Part shown: one piece after another, positions 1-7,203 of the stretch
How the letters are laid out: every line of letters begins with the position of its first letter
Position numbering within the stretch: position 1 is the first letter of the stretch
Assembly: GCA_028869595.1 (NCBI GenBank)
Contig: JAGWRU010000001.1
Span: forward strand, 1 to 52,282
From: Rhodospirillales bacterium
Lineage (GTDB): Bacteria; Pseudomonadota; Alphaproteobacteria; Acetobacterales; Acetobacteraceae
Direction of reading: 5' to 3'
Length of the DNA stretch: 52,282 bases
Position numbers and translations under genes: made by a program
Notes under the pieces: model-generated
The model's database searches: none
Told to the model about the DNA's origin: nothing
What the model saw: only the letters and a program-made list of their open reading frames with translations

Positions 1-149
1 CGCCACCGCCGGGCATGCGGCGCTGGCCGGTGGCTGCGGCGGCGCTGGCGGCGCTGCTGGCCGCCTATGGCGGGCATTGGAACGCGGAAGCCGCCATCGA
101 CCGGGCCGCGCCGGGGATTCTGGGGTTTTTCGGTTTCTGCACAGAATAG
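1..149 (+). CDS. C-terminal tail of an unidentified protein (partial, 5' end outside window)
   Basis: An open frame enters from the left edge in the third frame and stops with TAG at 147-149. The visible residues contain an Ala/Leu-rich stretch that could be the last membrane helix, followed by a short tail ending in GFFGFCTE. An in-frame ATG lies at 15, but the frame is open through the window edge, so this is more likely the end of a longer gene. There is too little sequence to assign a family. It is co-directional with the toxin-antitoxin pair that follows. Confidence 0.4.
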   Translation, partial: PPPGMRRWPVAAAALAALLAAYGGHWNAEAAIDRAAPGILGFFGFCTE

Positions 150-163
150 GGAGACAACGATGC

Positions 164-192
164 TTGTTAATAATGTAATTTCGCCTTATACC
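164..192 (+). promoter_or_regulatory. Sigma70-like promoter of the toxin-antitoxin pair
   Basis: In an AT-rich patch within otherwise GC-rich DNA, TTGTTA (164-169) and TATACC (187-192) stand exactly 17 bp apart, the spacing expected of a sigma70 promoter. The predicted start of transcription is near 199, only a few bases before the ATG at 202. If that start codon is right, the message would be leaderless or nearly so. This is motif reading only. Confidence 0.5.
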
Positions 193-201
193 GATTTGGT
201 C

Positions 202-468
202 ATGAGCACTCTCTCGATCACCGAACGCGGTCAGGTCACGTTGCGCAAGGATGTGCTGCGCCATCTCGGGCTGCGACCGGGCGATAAGCTGCATGTCGAT
301 CTGCTGCCTGGCGGGCGGGCCGAATTGCGGGCGGAACGGCGGGGCGGCGATTGGGACGATTTCGCCGCGCTGCTGGCGCCCGATGCCGCGCGCCCGCGCC
401 TGTCGATCGAGGAGATCGAGGCGGTGATTGCCGAGGCCGGCCACGGTGCCGGGCGCGGCGTGGCCTGA
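202..468 (+). CDS. vapB: AbrB/VapB-type antitoxin
   Basis: Short protein (88 aa) with an N-terminal SpoVT-AbrB swapped-hairpin DNA-binding domain at about residues 3-45 (ITERGQVTLRKDVLRHLGL, then a PGD turn). The acidic C-terminal half is typical of the region that wraps the toxin. It should neutralise the PIN-domain toxin encoded just downstream and repress the shared promoter. The ATG at 202 puts the conserved RGQVTL motif at the usual distance. An alternative ATG at 160 has a good GGGAGA ribosome site but would add 14 residues and would overlie the predicted promoter. The stop codon lies inside a 17-bp tandem duplication. Confidence 0.75.
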   Translation: MSTLSITERGQVTLRKDVLRHLGLRPGDKLHVDLLPGGRAELRAERRGGDWDDFAALLAPDAARPRLSIEEIEAVIAEAGHGAGRGVA

Positions 469-492
469 GGGGCGGTGTGGCCTGAGGGGCGG
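459..492. repeat. 17-bp tandem duplication over the antitoxin stop
   Basis: CGTGGCCTGAGGGGCGG (459-475) is followed directly by TGTGGCCTGAGGGGCGG (476-492), with 16 of 17 bases identical. The first copy carries the antitoxin stop codon and the second forms the spacer before the toxin. Because 17 is not a multiple of three, the duplication cannot extend either reading frame but lengthens the intergenic distance. Confidence 0.85.
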
Positions 493-507
493 CGCGGTCC
501 TCGCCTG

Positions 508-927
508 ATGAAGATCACCGCCGATACCAATCTGCTGTTGCGCGCCGCCCTCGGCGACGATGCGGCGCAGCAGCGTGCCGCGCTGGATGTGCTTCGCGCG
601 GCGGAGACGGTGGCGATCGGCGCGCAATCCCTCGCCGAATTCGCCTGGGTGCTGCAACGTGGCTACCGCCTGTCGCGCGGCGAAACCGCGGCGGCGATCC
701 GCAAATTGTTCGATCTCGCCAATGTCGCGCTCGACCGCCCGGCGGTGGAGGCGGGACTGGCGATGCTGGAAGCGGGCGGCGATTTTGCCGACGGCATCGT
801 CGCCCATCAGGGCCAATGGCTGGGCGGGGAGGTGTTCGCCTCCTTCGATCGCAAGGCGGTGGAATTGCTCCGCCGCCAGGGCCAGCCGGCGATGCTGGTG
901 GAAGGCGAAGGTGGGGCGGCAGGGTGA
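508..927 (+). CDS. vapC: VapC-type PIN-domain ribonuclease toxin
   Basis: A 139-aa PIN-domain protein, the usual size of a VapC toxin. The acidic metal-binding residues are all visible: Asp6 in ITADTN, Glu44 in SLAEF, Asp95 in FADGIV and Asp114 in FASFD. Such toxins cleave tRNA or rRNA and are held inactive by the upstream AbrB-type protein. The ATG at 508 is chosen because PIN domains begin directly with the beta strand containing the first Asp. A GTG at 475 with GAGGGG upstream is a possible longer start, created by the tandem duplication. Lies 39 bp after the antitoxin. Confidence 0.8.
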   Translation: MKITADTNLLLRAALGDDAAQQRAALDVLRAAETVAIGAQSLAEFAWVLQRGYRLSRGETAAAIRKLFDLANVALDRPAVEAGLAMLEAGGDFADGIVAHQGQWLGGEVFASFDRKAVELLRRQGQPAMLVEGEGGAAG

Positions 928-934
928 ACGCGGA

Positions 935-2161
935 TTACGGCGCCGCCTCCGTGCCGTCCCGCGCCCCCCGCGTTTCCGGCATGGCCACCAGCACCAGCAA
1001 TGTCGCCGCAAGCCCGGCAAGCCCCAGCACCATGAAGGCGATTTTCGGCGAGAATGCCTGTGCGACATCGCCGGCGATCACGGTACTCAGCGCCGCACCG
1101 ATGCCCATCGCCAGGCTCAGCGTGCCGATGCAGAGATTGAACCGGTTGGTGCCCACCGTCAGATCGGCCGCGATCAGCGGCAGCATCACCCCGAACATGC
1201 CGGCGCTGACGCCATCGAGCATCTGCACCGGGATCAGCGCATAGGGATTGCTGATCAGCGCCAGCAGCAGGGCGCGCGCGGGCAGGGCGGCGAAGCCGAG
1301 CAGCAGCACCAGCCGCCGTCCGCGCCGATCGGCCAGCCGCCCGATCAGCGGCGAGATCACCGCCACGCCAAGCTGCGGCAGCACGATGCAGGCCGCGACC
1401 ACCATGCTTGCCCAGACCCCGACGGAGCGTGTCACCTCGGACGCCGCCAAGGGCAGCATCGCCGCGTTCGAGAGATGAAACAGCAGGATACAGGCGGCGA
1501 AAATCAGCACCCGTCGATCCGATAGCAGGCTGGCCATCTGGCCCAGGAACGTCCCTTTGGCCCGGCCCGCGCGCGGTGTCGATGCCGGCGCAGCGGGCGG
1601 CACGGCGATCGCCATCAACGCGATCATGCCCGGCAGCATCAGCAGGGCGGTCAGATAAAATACCGAGCGTTCCGACACATAGGTGCCGCTGGCGCCGAAA
1701 ATCGCCGCCGCGACGCCGCTGCCCAAGGCGGCGAAGCTGGTGTTGCGGCCCAGTCTTTCGCCCAGCTTCGCCCGCCCGACCAGTTGCAGGCTGATCGCCG
1801 CGATCGCCGGGCCGAGGATGCAACTGGCAAATCCGTGCAGGATTTCGGCCACCAGAACCGGCAGCCAATGCGGCCAGAACGCGAAGATCAGGGCGCTGAA
1901 GGCGACCGCCAGCCCGCCGGCCAGGGCGGCGAGCTGCTTGTTGCGCAAGGCATCGACCACCGCCCCGCCGGGGATCTGGCTGACCATGGAAGCAAGGGTG
2001 CCGATCGCCAACACATTGCCGATATCGCGCAGCGTCCAGGCCTGGGCGGTCAGGTAGACCGCGATGAACGGGCCGAAGCCGGTCTGGGCGTTGGCCACGA
2101 AGAAATTCAGCCAGTCCAGCCCGCGCCGGCTGCGCGCGGACGGGGCGATGCGCCAGCTCAC
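935..2161 (-). CDS. MFS transporter
   Basis: A 408-aa hydrophobic protein with the twelve-helix pattern of the major facilitator superfamily and Arg-rich loops such as GRLADRRGRR between helices of the second half. It belongs to the general MFS_1 type; the substrate cannot be read from the sequence. It starts with GTG at 2161, which overlaps the stop of the PRC-barrel gene in the arrangement GTGA, so the two are probably translationally coupled. The stop lies 8 bp from the convergent vapC stop. Likely inner-membrane drug or metabolite exporter. Confidence 0.8.
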   Translation of the reverse strand: MSWRIAPSARSRRGLDWLNFFVANAQTGFGPFIAVYLTAQAWTLRDIGNVLAIGTLASMVSQIPGGAVVDALRNKQLAALAGGLAVAFSALIFAFWPHWLPVLVAEILHGFASCILGPAIAAISLQLVGRAKLGERLGRNTSFAALGSGVAAAIFGASGTYVSERSVFYLTALLMLPGMIALMAIAVPPAAPASTPRAGRAKGTFLGQMASLLSDRRVLIFAACILLFHLSNAAMLPLAASEVTRSVGVWASMVVAACIVLPQLGVAVISPLIGRLADRRGRRLVLLLGFAALPARALLLALISNPYALIPVQMLDGVSAGMFGVMLPLIAADLTVGTNRFNLCIGTLSLAMGIGAALSTVIAGDVAQAFSPKIAFMVLGLAGLAATLLVLVAMPETRGARDGTEAAP

Positions 2162-2760
2162 TGTTTGGGGAGGGCCGGTGGCGGCATCTCGGATGGGCTC
2201 GCCTGCGGCGGGCTGGAAGAATTTTCCGGCGCCGAGATTTGGCTCCGCGGCGGCGCAGGGCTTTGCACCTGCGGCGCGCCGGGCGGCTGCGGCGCGGAAA
2301 TTTCCGGCGGCGCCGGGAGATGCGGCGGCGCGGCCACCACCACCGGCGGCGCGGTCGGGACGACGGGGCGGTGGAACTCCGGTGTCGCCTTGATCTGGTC
2401 CAGCGTCATGTCCAGCGTGATCGTGCCGTGCCCGGCCGCCGTTGCGAAATGCAGCGCCCGCCAGGCCACCGCGATATGCCGGTCGCCCACCCCCATGAAG
2501 CCGCCGAGATCGATGATCGCCGCGCGCGGCTGGCCGGCATCGTCCACGAGCAGATCGACGATGCGCCCGAGCACGCGGTGTTCCGGATCGCGCACCTGGC
2601 GCCCGAGAATGCTGGTTGCCTCACCGCTATAGATCAGCTCCTGCGCGGCCGGCGGCTGCGCGGCCGCCGGGGGATGCGGCGCAGGCGGCGTAGTCTGTGC
2701 CGCTGCCGAGCCCGCCAGGAGCAGGAGCAGCGACAGGGCCAGCACGGCAATGCGGTTCAC
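2158..2760 (-). CDS. Secreted PRC-barrel domain protein with proline-rich tail
   Basis: 200 aa. A Sec signal peptide spans residues 1-21 (Leu-rich core, cleavage after SAAA). A Pro/Ala linker precedes a PRC-barrel domain at about residues 45-115, recognisable from SILGRQVRDP followed by LGRIVDLLVDDAGQPRAAII. The last 70 residues are dominated by Pro, Ala and Ser. PRC barrels are small adaptor folds; exported single-domain versions are common in alphaproteobacteria and have no defined function. The product should sit in the periplasm. It lies 57 bp after manC and overlaps the downstream MFS gene by 4 bp. Confidence 0.75.
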   Translation of the reverse strand: MNRIAVLALSLLLLLAGSAAAQTTPPAPHPPAAAQPPAAQELIYSGEATSILGRQVRDPEHRVLGRIVDLLVDDAGQPRAAIIDLGGFMGVGDRHIAVAWRALHFATAAGHGTITLDMTLDQIKATPEFHRPVVPTAPPVVVAAPPHLPAPPEISAPQPPGAPQVQSPAPPRSQISAPENSSSPPQASPSEMPPPALPKQ

Positions 2761-2817
2761 GGGCAGATTCCTTGAAACCGGGACACCGGACCCCTGGCCC
2801 CCCGTACGCCCGGCGGT

Positions 2818-4242
2818 TCAGCTGCGCCCGTAGGTATCCTCGATCCGCACGATATCATCTTCGCCGAGATAGGCGCCGGACTGCACCTCGATCAGCGTCA
2901 GCGGAATACGTCCGGGATTTTCCAGCCGGTGCACGCAACCCAGTGGCAGATAGATGCTTTCGTTCTCGCGCACCAGAAGCTGTTCGTGATCGCGCGTCAC
3001 CAGCGCGCTGCCGGCTACCACCACCCAGTGCTCGGCGCGGTGGAAATGCTTCTGCAGCGATAATTTGCCGCCCGGCGGCACGACGATGCGCTTGACCTGG
3101 AAGCGGTCGCGCGAAATCAGGCTCTCATAGAACCCCCAGGGGCGATAGACGCGGTTATGGGTGCTGGCCTGGGCGCGCCCGGCGGCTTTCAGCCGGTCCA
3201 CGACGGTCTTCACATCCTGCGCGGCATCGCGATGCATCGCCAGCACGGCATCGGCGGTGACCACCAGCACCACATCCTCCAACCCCAGCACGGCGGTCAG
3301 CATGCCATCGCTGCGGACATAGCAATTGCGGCTGGCCTCCATCATCACATCGCCTTGTGTCGCATTGCCGTTGGCATCCTTGGGCGAAAGCTCCCACAGC
3401 GCATCCCAGGCGCCGACATCGGACCAGCCGATATCGGCAGGCACCACGGCGGCCAGCGCGGTGCGTTCGGCCACGGCATAGTCGATGCTGATATTCGGGC
3501 TGGCGGCGAAGGCCTCCGGCTCCAGGCGGATGAAATCAAGGTCGTTCTGCCGCCCGGCGACCGCGCGCCGGACCGCTTCCAGCACCGCCGGTGCATGGGC
3601 CTGCATTTCCGCCAGCAGGGTCGCCGCGGTGAAGACGAACATCCCAGAATTCCACAGATGCCGCCCATCCGAGGCGAGGCTCGCCGCCTTCGCCGCATCG
3701 GGTTTTTCCACGAAGCGGGCCAGCGCGAAGACGCCCGGCGCGTCAGCCAGCGCCGCGCCGGGTTCGAGATAGCCATAGCCGGTTTCTGCCCGGCTCGGCT
3801 TCATCCCGAACGTGACGATCCGGCCCGCCCGCGCCGCGCCCACCGCCGCATCGAGCGCGCTGCGCAGCGCCTGCGTATCGGCGATCGCGGCATCGGCGGC
3901 CATCATCCACAGCACGGTGTCGGGATCGGTTTCGGCGGCGATCAGCGCGGCGGCGGCGATGGCCGGGGCGGAATTGCGGCCCACCGGCTCCAGCACGATG
4001 CGTGCCCCGGCAATGCCGGCTTCGCGCAATTGCTCGGCGATCAGGAAACGGTGCTCCTGGTTGCAGACCAGCAAAGGCGGGGCGAAGCCTGGCCCATGGG
4101 CGCGCAAGGCGGTGTCCTGCAACAGGCTGTTCGGCCCCAGCAGCGGCCAGAGCTGCTTGGGATAGCTCGACCGCGACACCGGCCATAAGCGGGTGCCGGA
4201 GCCGCCGGACAGAATCACGGGCAGCACGGGAGAGGCGCTCAC
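2818..4242 (-). CDS. manC: Bifunctional mannose-1-phosphate guanylyltransferase / mannose-6-phosphate isomerase
   Basis: 474 aa, the usual size of the AlgA/ManC fusion that makes GDP-mannose for exopolysaccharide or LPS. The nucleotidyltransferase signature LSGGSGTRLWPVSR is near residue 10, FVEKPD, WNSGMF and SIDYAV follow, and the cupin isomerase motif QKHFHRAEHWVVV is in the C-terminal third. The GTG at 4242 is chosen because AAGGAG sits 7 bases upstream on the minus strand and the product then begins right before the first beta strand. An ATG further upstream would add about 24 low-quality residues. Oddity: the usual PSDH/PADH metal-site motif reads MAADAAI, keeping the Asp but not the His. 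Confidence 0.9.
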   Translation of the reverse strand: MSASPVLPVILSGGSGTRLWPVSRSSYPKQLWPLLGPNSLLQDTALRAHGPGFAPPLLVCNQEHRFLIAEQLREAGIAGARIVLEPVGRNSAPAIAAAALIAAETDPDTVLWMMAADAAIADTQALRSALDAAVGAARAGRIVTFGMKPSRAETGYGYLEPGAALADAPGVFALARFVEKPDAAKAASLASDGRHLWNSGMFVFTAATLLAEMQAHAPAVLEAVRRAVAGRQNDLDFIRLEPEAFAASPNISIDYAVAERTALAAVVPADIGWSDVGAWDALWELSPKDANGNATQGDVMMEASRNCYVRSDGMLTAVLGLEDVVLVVTADAVLAMHRDAAQDVKTVVDRLKAAGRAQASTHNRVYRPWGFYESLISRDRFQVKRIVVPPGGKLSLQKHFHRAEHWVVVAGSALVTRDHEQLLVRENESIYLPLGCVHRLENPGRIPLTLIEVQSGAYLGEDDIVRIEDTYGRS

Positions 4243-4338
4243 GCAGGTGCTCCTTGGCCGGGACGGGCGCATTGCATGCCAAGAAGTGTATGCCAATCCG
4301 GTTGCACCCGCCATGCGCGGATCCGATCCCGGCCTCCC

Positions 4339-4368
4339 CTACTACGACCTCTCCTTCTACGACCTCCC
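4339..4368. repeat. 15-bp tandem repeat in the manC / amidohydrolase divergent region
   Basis: CTACTACGACCTCTC (4339-4353) is followed by CTTCTACGACCTCCC (4354-4368), 13 of 15 bases identical. It lies in the 187-bp divergent region upstream of both manC and the amidohydrolase. It may be a tandem regulator site or simple slippage; nothing else in the region decides between them. Confidence 0.5.
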
Positions 4369-4429
4369 CTCTGGCCGGCGGCGGCGCGCGGGTGCAGCAT
4401 GCGGCCTTGCCGATGCAGCAGGAGCGATC

Positions 4430-5623
4430 ATGTCGACCACAAGCCTGGCCAACGACCCCACCACCGCCATCGCCACCCTGGCCGAGCAGGCGGCCCCCGG
4501 GCTGATCGCCATCCGCCGCGACATCCACGCCCATCCCGAGCTGGGATTCGAGGAGCATCGCACCGCCGCGACGGTTGCCGCCGAACTCACCCGTCTGGGC
4601 ATCGCCCACCGCACCGGAATCGGCAAGACCGGCGTGGTCGGGCTGATCGAGGGCGGGCGGCCCGGCCCGGTGCTGGCCATCCGCGCCGATATGGACGCGC
4701 TGCCGATCGCCGAGGAAACCGGCCTGCCTTTCGCCAGCACCGCGCCCGGGCTGATGCATGCCTGCGGCCACGACATCCATACCGCGACGCTGCTCGGCGT
4801 GGCGGCGGTGCTGAAGGAGATGGCCCCCCGCCTTGCCGGCACGGTCAAGCTGGTTTTCCAGCCAGCCGAGGAAGGGCTGGGCGGCATGGCGGCGATGATC
4901 GCCGATGGCGTCATGGACGCCCCGCGCGTCGATATGGCGCTGGGGTTTCATAACCAGCCCGATCTGCCGGTCGGCCGCTTCGGCTATGTGCGCGGCGCGA
5001 CGCTTGCCGCCTCCGACCGCTTCGACATCACCCTGACCGGCAAATCCGGTCATGCCGCGGCGCCGCACACCACCATCGATCCGATCATGGCCGGCGTCGC
5101 GCTGGTGGCGCAGATGCAGACCGTGGTGTCGCGCGAAGTGCCGCCGCTGCGCCCCGCCGTGGTTACGGTCGGCGCCTTCAAGGGCGGCACCACGCATAAC
5201 ATCATCGCCGAGAGCTGCCTGATCCAGGGCACGGTGCGCACCCTCGATCCGATGACGCGCGATCTGGCCGAGGCCGCGATCCGGCGACTATGCGAGGGGG
5301 TTGCGGCGGGGATGCGGGTGCGGGCCGACATCAAATACCGTCGCGGCACGCCGCCCTTGCGCAACGACGACCGCGTGCTCGACCCGGCGATTGCCGCCGT
5401 CGCCGCCCAGCTCGGCGCCGTGATCGAGGAAGGTCGGCCCAGCATGGGCGGGGAGGATTTCGCCCTGATGGCCGATCTGGTGCCGTCCTTTCAGTTGCGC
5501 GTCGGCTCCGGCGCGCCGGGGCGCGATGACCGGCTGCACAATGCCCGCTACCAGCCGGATGAGGCCTCGATCCCGCTCGGCGTGCAGGCGCTGTCGCGCG
5601 CGGCGCTGGAATTGCTGTCCTGA
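4430..5623 (+). CDS. M20D-family amidohydrolase (hippurate hydrolase / IAA-amino acid hydrolase type)
   Basis: 397 aa, normal for the family. The di-metal site is visible: His110, Cys112 and His114 in HACGHDIH, the acidic pair Glu147-Glu148 in FQPAEEG, and His174 in GFHNQP. The N-terminal signature RRDIHAHPELGFEEH and the lid motif around GKSGHAAAPH are also intact, and MGGEDFA closes the site. These enzymes hydrolyse N-acyl amino acids such as hippurate; the exact substrate is unknown. The ATG at 4430 has GGAG six bases upstream. Its stop overlaps the start of the next gene (TGATG), so the two form a coupled pair. Confidence 0.88.
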   Translation: MSTTSLANDPTTAIATLAEQAAPGLIAIRRDIHAHPELGFEEHRTAATVAAELTRLGIAHRTGIGKTGVVGLIEGGRPGPVLAIRADMDALPIAEETGLPFASTAPGLMHACGHDIHTATLLGVAAVLKEMAPRLAGTVKLVFQPAEEGLGGMAAMIADGVMDAPRVDMALGFHNQPDLPVGRFGYVRGATLAASDRFDITLTGKSGHAAAPHTTIDPIMAGVALVAQMQTVVSREVPPLRPAVVTVGAFKGGTTHNIIAESCLIQGTVRTLDPMTRDLAEAAIRRLCEGVAAGMRVRADIKYRRGTPPLRNDDRVLDPAIAAVAAQLGAVIEEGRPSMGGEDFALMADLVPSFQLRVGSGAPGRDDRLHNARYQPDEASIPLGVQALSRAALELLS

Positions 5624-6606
5624 TGCGGGTCTGCGTCTATGGCGCGGGGGCGATCGGCGGCTATCTCGCCGCCAGCCTGGCCGAGGCCGGGGCGGCGGAG
5701 GTCTCGGTGGTGGCGCGCGGGGCGCATCTGGCGGCGATCCGCGCCAACGGCCTGACGGTGGAGACGCCGGAGCGGCGCTTCACCGCGCCTCTCGCGGCGA
5801 GCGACAACCCCGCCGATCTCGGGACGCAGGATCTGGTGATCGTCACCGTCAAGGCGCCCGCCCTGGGCCAGGTCGCCGCCGGCATTGGCCCGTTGCTGCA
5901 GGAAGGCACCACGGTCGCGTTCCCGATGAACGGCATTCCCTGGTGGTATTATCACGGCATTGGCGGGGCAGACGAAGGACGTCAGATCGCGCTGCTCGAC
6001 CCCGGCGGCGCGCTGTGGCGGGCGGTGGGGCCGGCGCGTGCGGTCGGGGCCATCGTCTGGCCGGCCTGCTCGGTGCCGGCGCCGGGGGTGGTGCGGCTGC
6101 TTTCGGGCGCGGCGGCCGGCACGGTGTTCGGCGAGCCCGATGGCAGCGCCTCCCCCCGTCTGGACGCGATCGCATCCTTGTTTGCCGCCGCCGGGCTGGG
6201 GGTTTCCACCAGCGCCGATATCCGCGCGCTGATCTGGCGCAAGCTCGCGGTCAATCTGTGCACCGGTCCGCTTTGCGTGCTGGGACGGGCGGATATCGCC
6301 GCCGCGATGGGCAGCGAGGACGGGGCGGATGCGCCGCTGGCCGATGCCGCGCGCGGCCTGCTTGGCGAGGCCTGTGCGCTGGCAGCGGCGATGGGCTATC
6401 CGCTCGACCTCGATCCGGCGCGTATCCTCAGCGGCAATCGCCGTGTCGCGCATCGGCCGAGCATTCTGCAGGATCTCGAAGCCGGTCGGCCGATGGAGGT
6501 CGAGGCGCTGTACGGCGTGCCCCTGCAGATGGCCGCCGAACAGGGTGTGGCGATGCCGCTGCTGGCGCTGCTGTCTTCCCTGGTGCGTCTCGCCGGGCGC
6601 GCCTAA
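5623..6606 (+). CDS. 2-dehydropantoate 2-reductase family oxidoreductase (ApbA/PanE-like)
   Basis: 327 aa. The N-terminal Rossmann fold has GAGAIG at residues 7-12. The invariant lysine of the family is in WRKLAVN, and the C-terminal domain has the diagnostic PSILQDLEAGRPMEVE segment. PanE reduces ketopantoate to pantoate for CoA synthesis, but many paralogues act on other 2-keto acids. Coupling to an amidohydrolase rather than to pantothenate genes argues for a catabolic role here. The start codon shares one base with the previous stop. It converges with the MarR gene, their ends overlapping by 4 bp. Confidence 0.82.
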   Translation: MRVCVYGAGAIGGYLAASLAEAGAAEVSVVARGAHLAAIRANGLTVETPERRFTAPLAASDNPADLGTQDLVIVTVKAPALGQVAAGIGPLLQEGTTVAFPMNGIPWWYYHGIGGADEGRQIALLDPGGALWRAVGPARAVGAIVWPACSVPAPGVVRLLSGAAAGTVFGEPDGSASPRLDAIASLFAAAGLGVSTSADIRALIWRKLAVNLCTGPLCVLGRADIAAAMGSEDGADAPLADAARGLLGEACALAAAMGYPLDLDPARILSGNRRVAHRPSILQDLEAGRPMEVEALYGVPLQMAAEQGVAMPLLALLSSLVRLAGRA

Positions 6607-7118
6607 TCAATCCCGGCGCCGGGCGAGCCCTCCTCCATCGCCTGGACATGGGCAAGCAGCTTGTCGAGGATCGGTCCCAGCGCCTGCCATTCCCCGGGGC
6701 TGAGCCCGGCGGCGAGCTGGGCTTCCAGCGTGCGGGCCAGCGGGATCACCCCGCGATGGATGCCGCGGCCCTTGCGGGTCAGCGACAGCTTTCGCCCGCG
6801 CCCGTCTTCGGGATCGGCGTTCTGGCGTAGCAGGCCGCGCGCCACCAGCGAGGCCGCCGCGCGGCTGACCTTCACCTTGTCCATCGCCGCCCATTCCGCG
6901 ACGCGTCCGGGCGAGAGCGTGCCGGCCCTGCCGATCACCGCCATCACCCGCCATTCCGGAATGCTGAGTCCGTAGGCATCGCAATAGCGCCGGGCGAACA
7001 GGCGAGAGATGCGGTTGGTGGCAACCGACAGGCGATAGGGCAGAAACGCCTCCAGCAGGAATAATTCGGCCTCCGCCTCGGCCAGGTCCGGTTTCGCCGC
7101 GCTTGACTTTTGTTTCAT
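6603..7118 (-). CDS. MarR-family regulator of homogentisate catabolism (probable)
   Basis: 171 aa with a MarR winged helix at about residues 30-130: LSIPEWRVMAVIG, the recognition region KVKVSRAAASLVARGLL, and the wing DPEDGRGRKLSLT. It is divergent from hmgA-fahA, and its own ATG lies inside a perfect 14-bp palindrome. This strongly suggests autoregulation and control of hmgA, with a phenylacetate- or homogentisate-type ligand. The link to homogentisate is inferred from position; many MarR proteins act on divergent aromatic catabolic genes. The start MKQKSS is fixed by the start of the conserved region and the short upstream space. Confidence 0.85.
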   Translation of the reverse strand: MKQKSSAAKPDLAEAEAELFLLEAFLPYRLSVATNRISRLFARRYCDAYGLSIPEWRVMAVIGRAGTLSPGRVAEWAAMDKVKVSRAAASLVARGLLRQNADPEDGRGRKLSLTRKGRGIHRGVIPLARTLEAQLAAGLSPGEWQALGPILDKLLAHVQAMEEGSPGAGID

Positions 7119-7131
7119 ATGAAACTATCCA
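7103..7131 (+). promoter_or_regulatory. hmgA promoter
   Basis: TTGACT (7103-7108) and TATCCA (7126-7131) are separated by exactly 17 bp, giving a predicted start near 7138 and a leader of about 66 bases before hmgA. The spacer is occupied almost wholly by the palindrome GTTTCATATGAAAC. A repressor bound there would exclude RNA polymerase. Confidence 0.6.
7112..7125. promoter_or_regulatory. Perfect palindromic operator, probable MarR site
   Basis: GTTTCATATGAAAC is a perfect 14-bp palindrome, a size typical of MarR-family sites. It sits between the -35 and -10 boxes of the hmgA promoter and covers the start codon of the divergent MarR gene. Binding by the adjacent regulator is inferred from position and symmetry. 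Confidence 0.7.
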
Positions 7132-7143
7132 GGTGTTGGAAAA

Positions 7144-7172
7144 ATCATAGCCTGCGCGCAGGCCGATGAAAA
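7144..7172 (-). promoter_or_regulatory. Promoter of the MarR gene
   Basis: On the minus strand TTTTCA (7172-7167) and TATGAT (7149-7144) are 17 bp apart, with a predicted start near 7137. It faces the hmgA promoter, and the two polymerase footprints would overlap. A perfect 12-bp palindrome, CCTGCGCGCAGG (7151-7162), fills the spacer and could be a second control site. Confidence 0.5.
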
Positions 7173-7203
7173 CCGCAACCAGCAGCCTTGGGGGAAACGA
7201 AGG

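Noticed and set aside
4276-4296. Two ATGCCAA copies 14 bp apart upstream of manC, read as TTGGCAT on the minus strand, as a sigma54 promoter
   Set aside because: The GG and GC elements are not at the -24/-12 spacing sigma54 requires.
3743-5197. Minus-strand 484-codon frame over the amidohydrolase and part of manC
   Set aside because: Antisense and out of frame with two well-supported genes.
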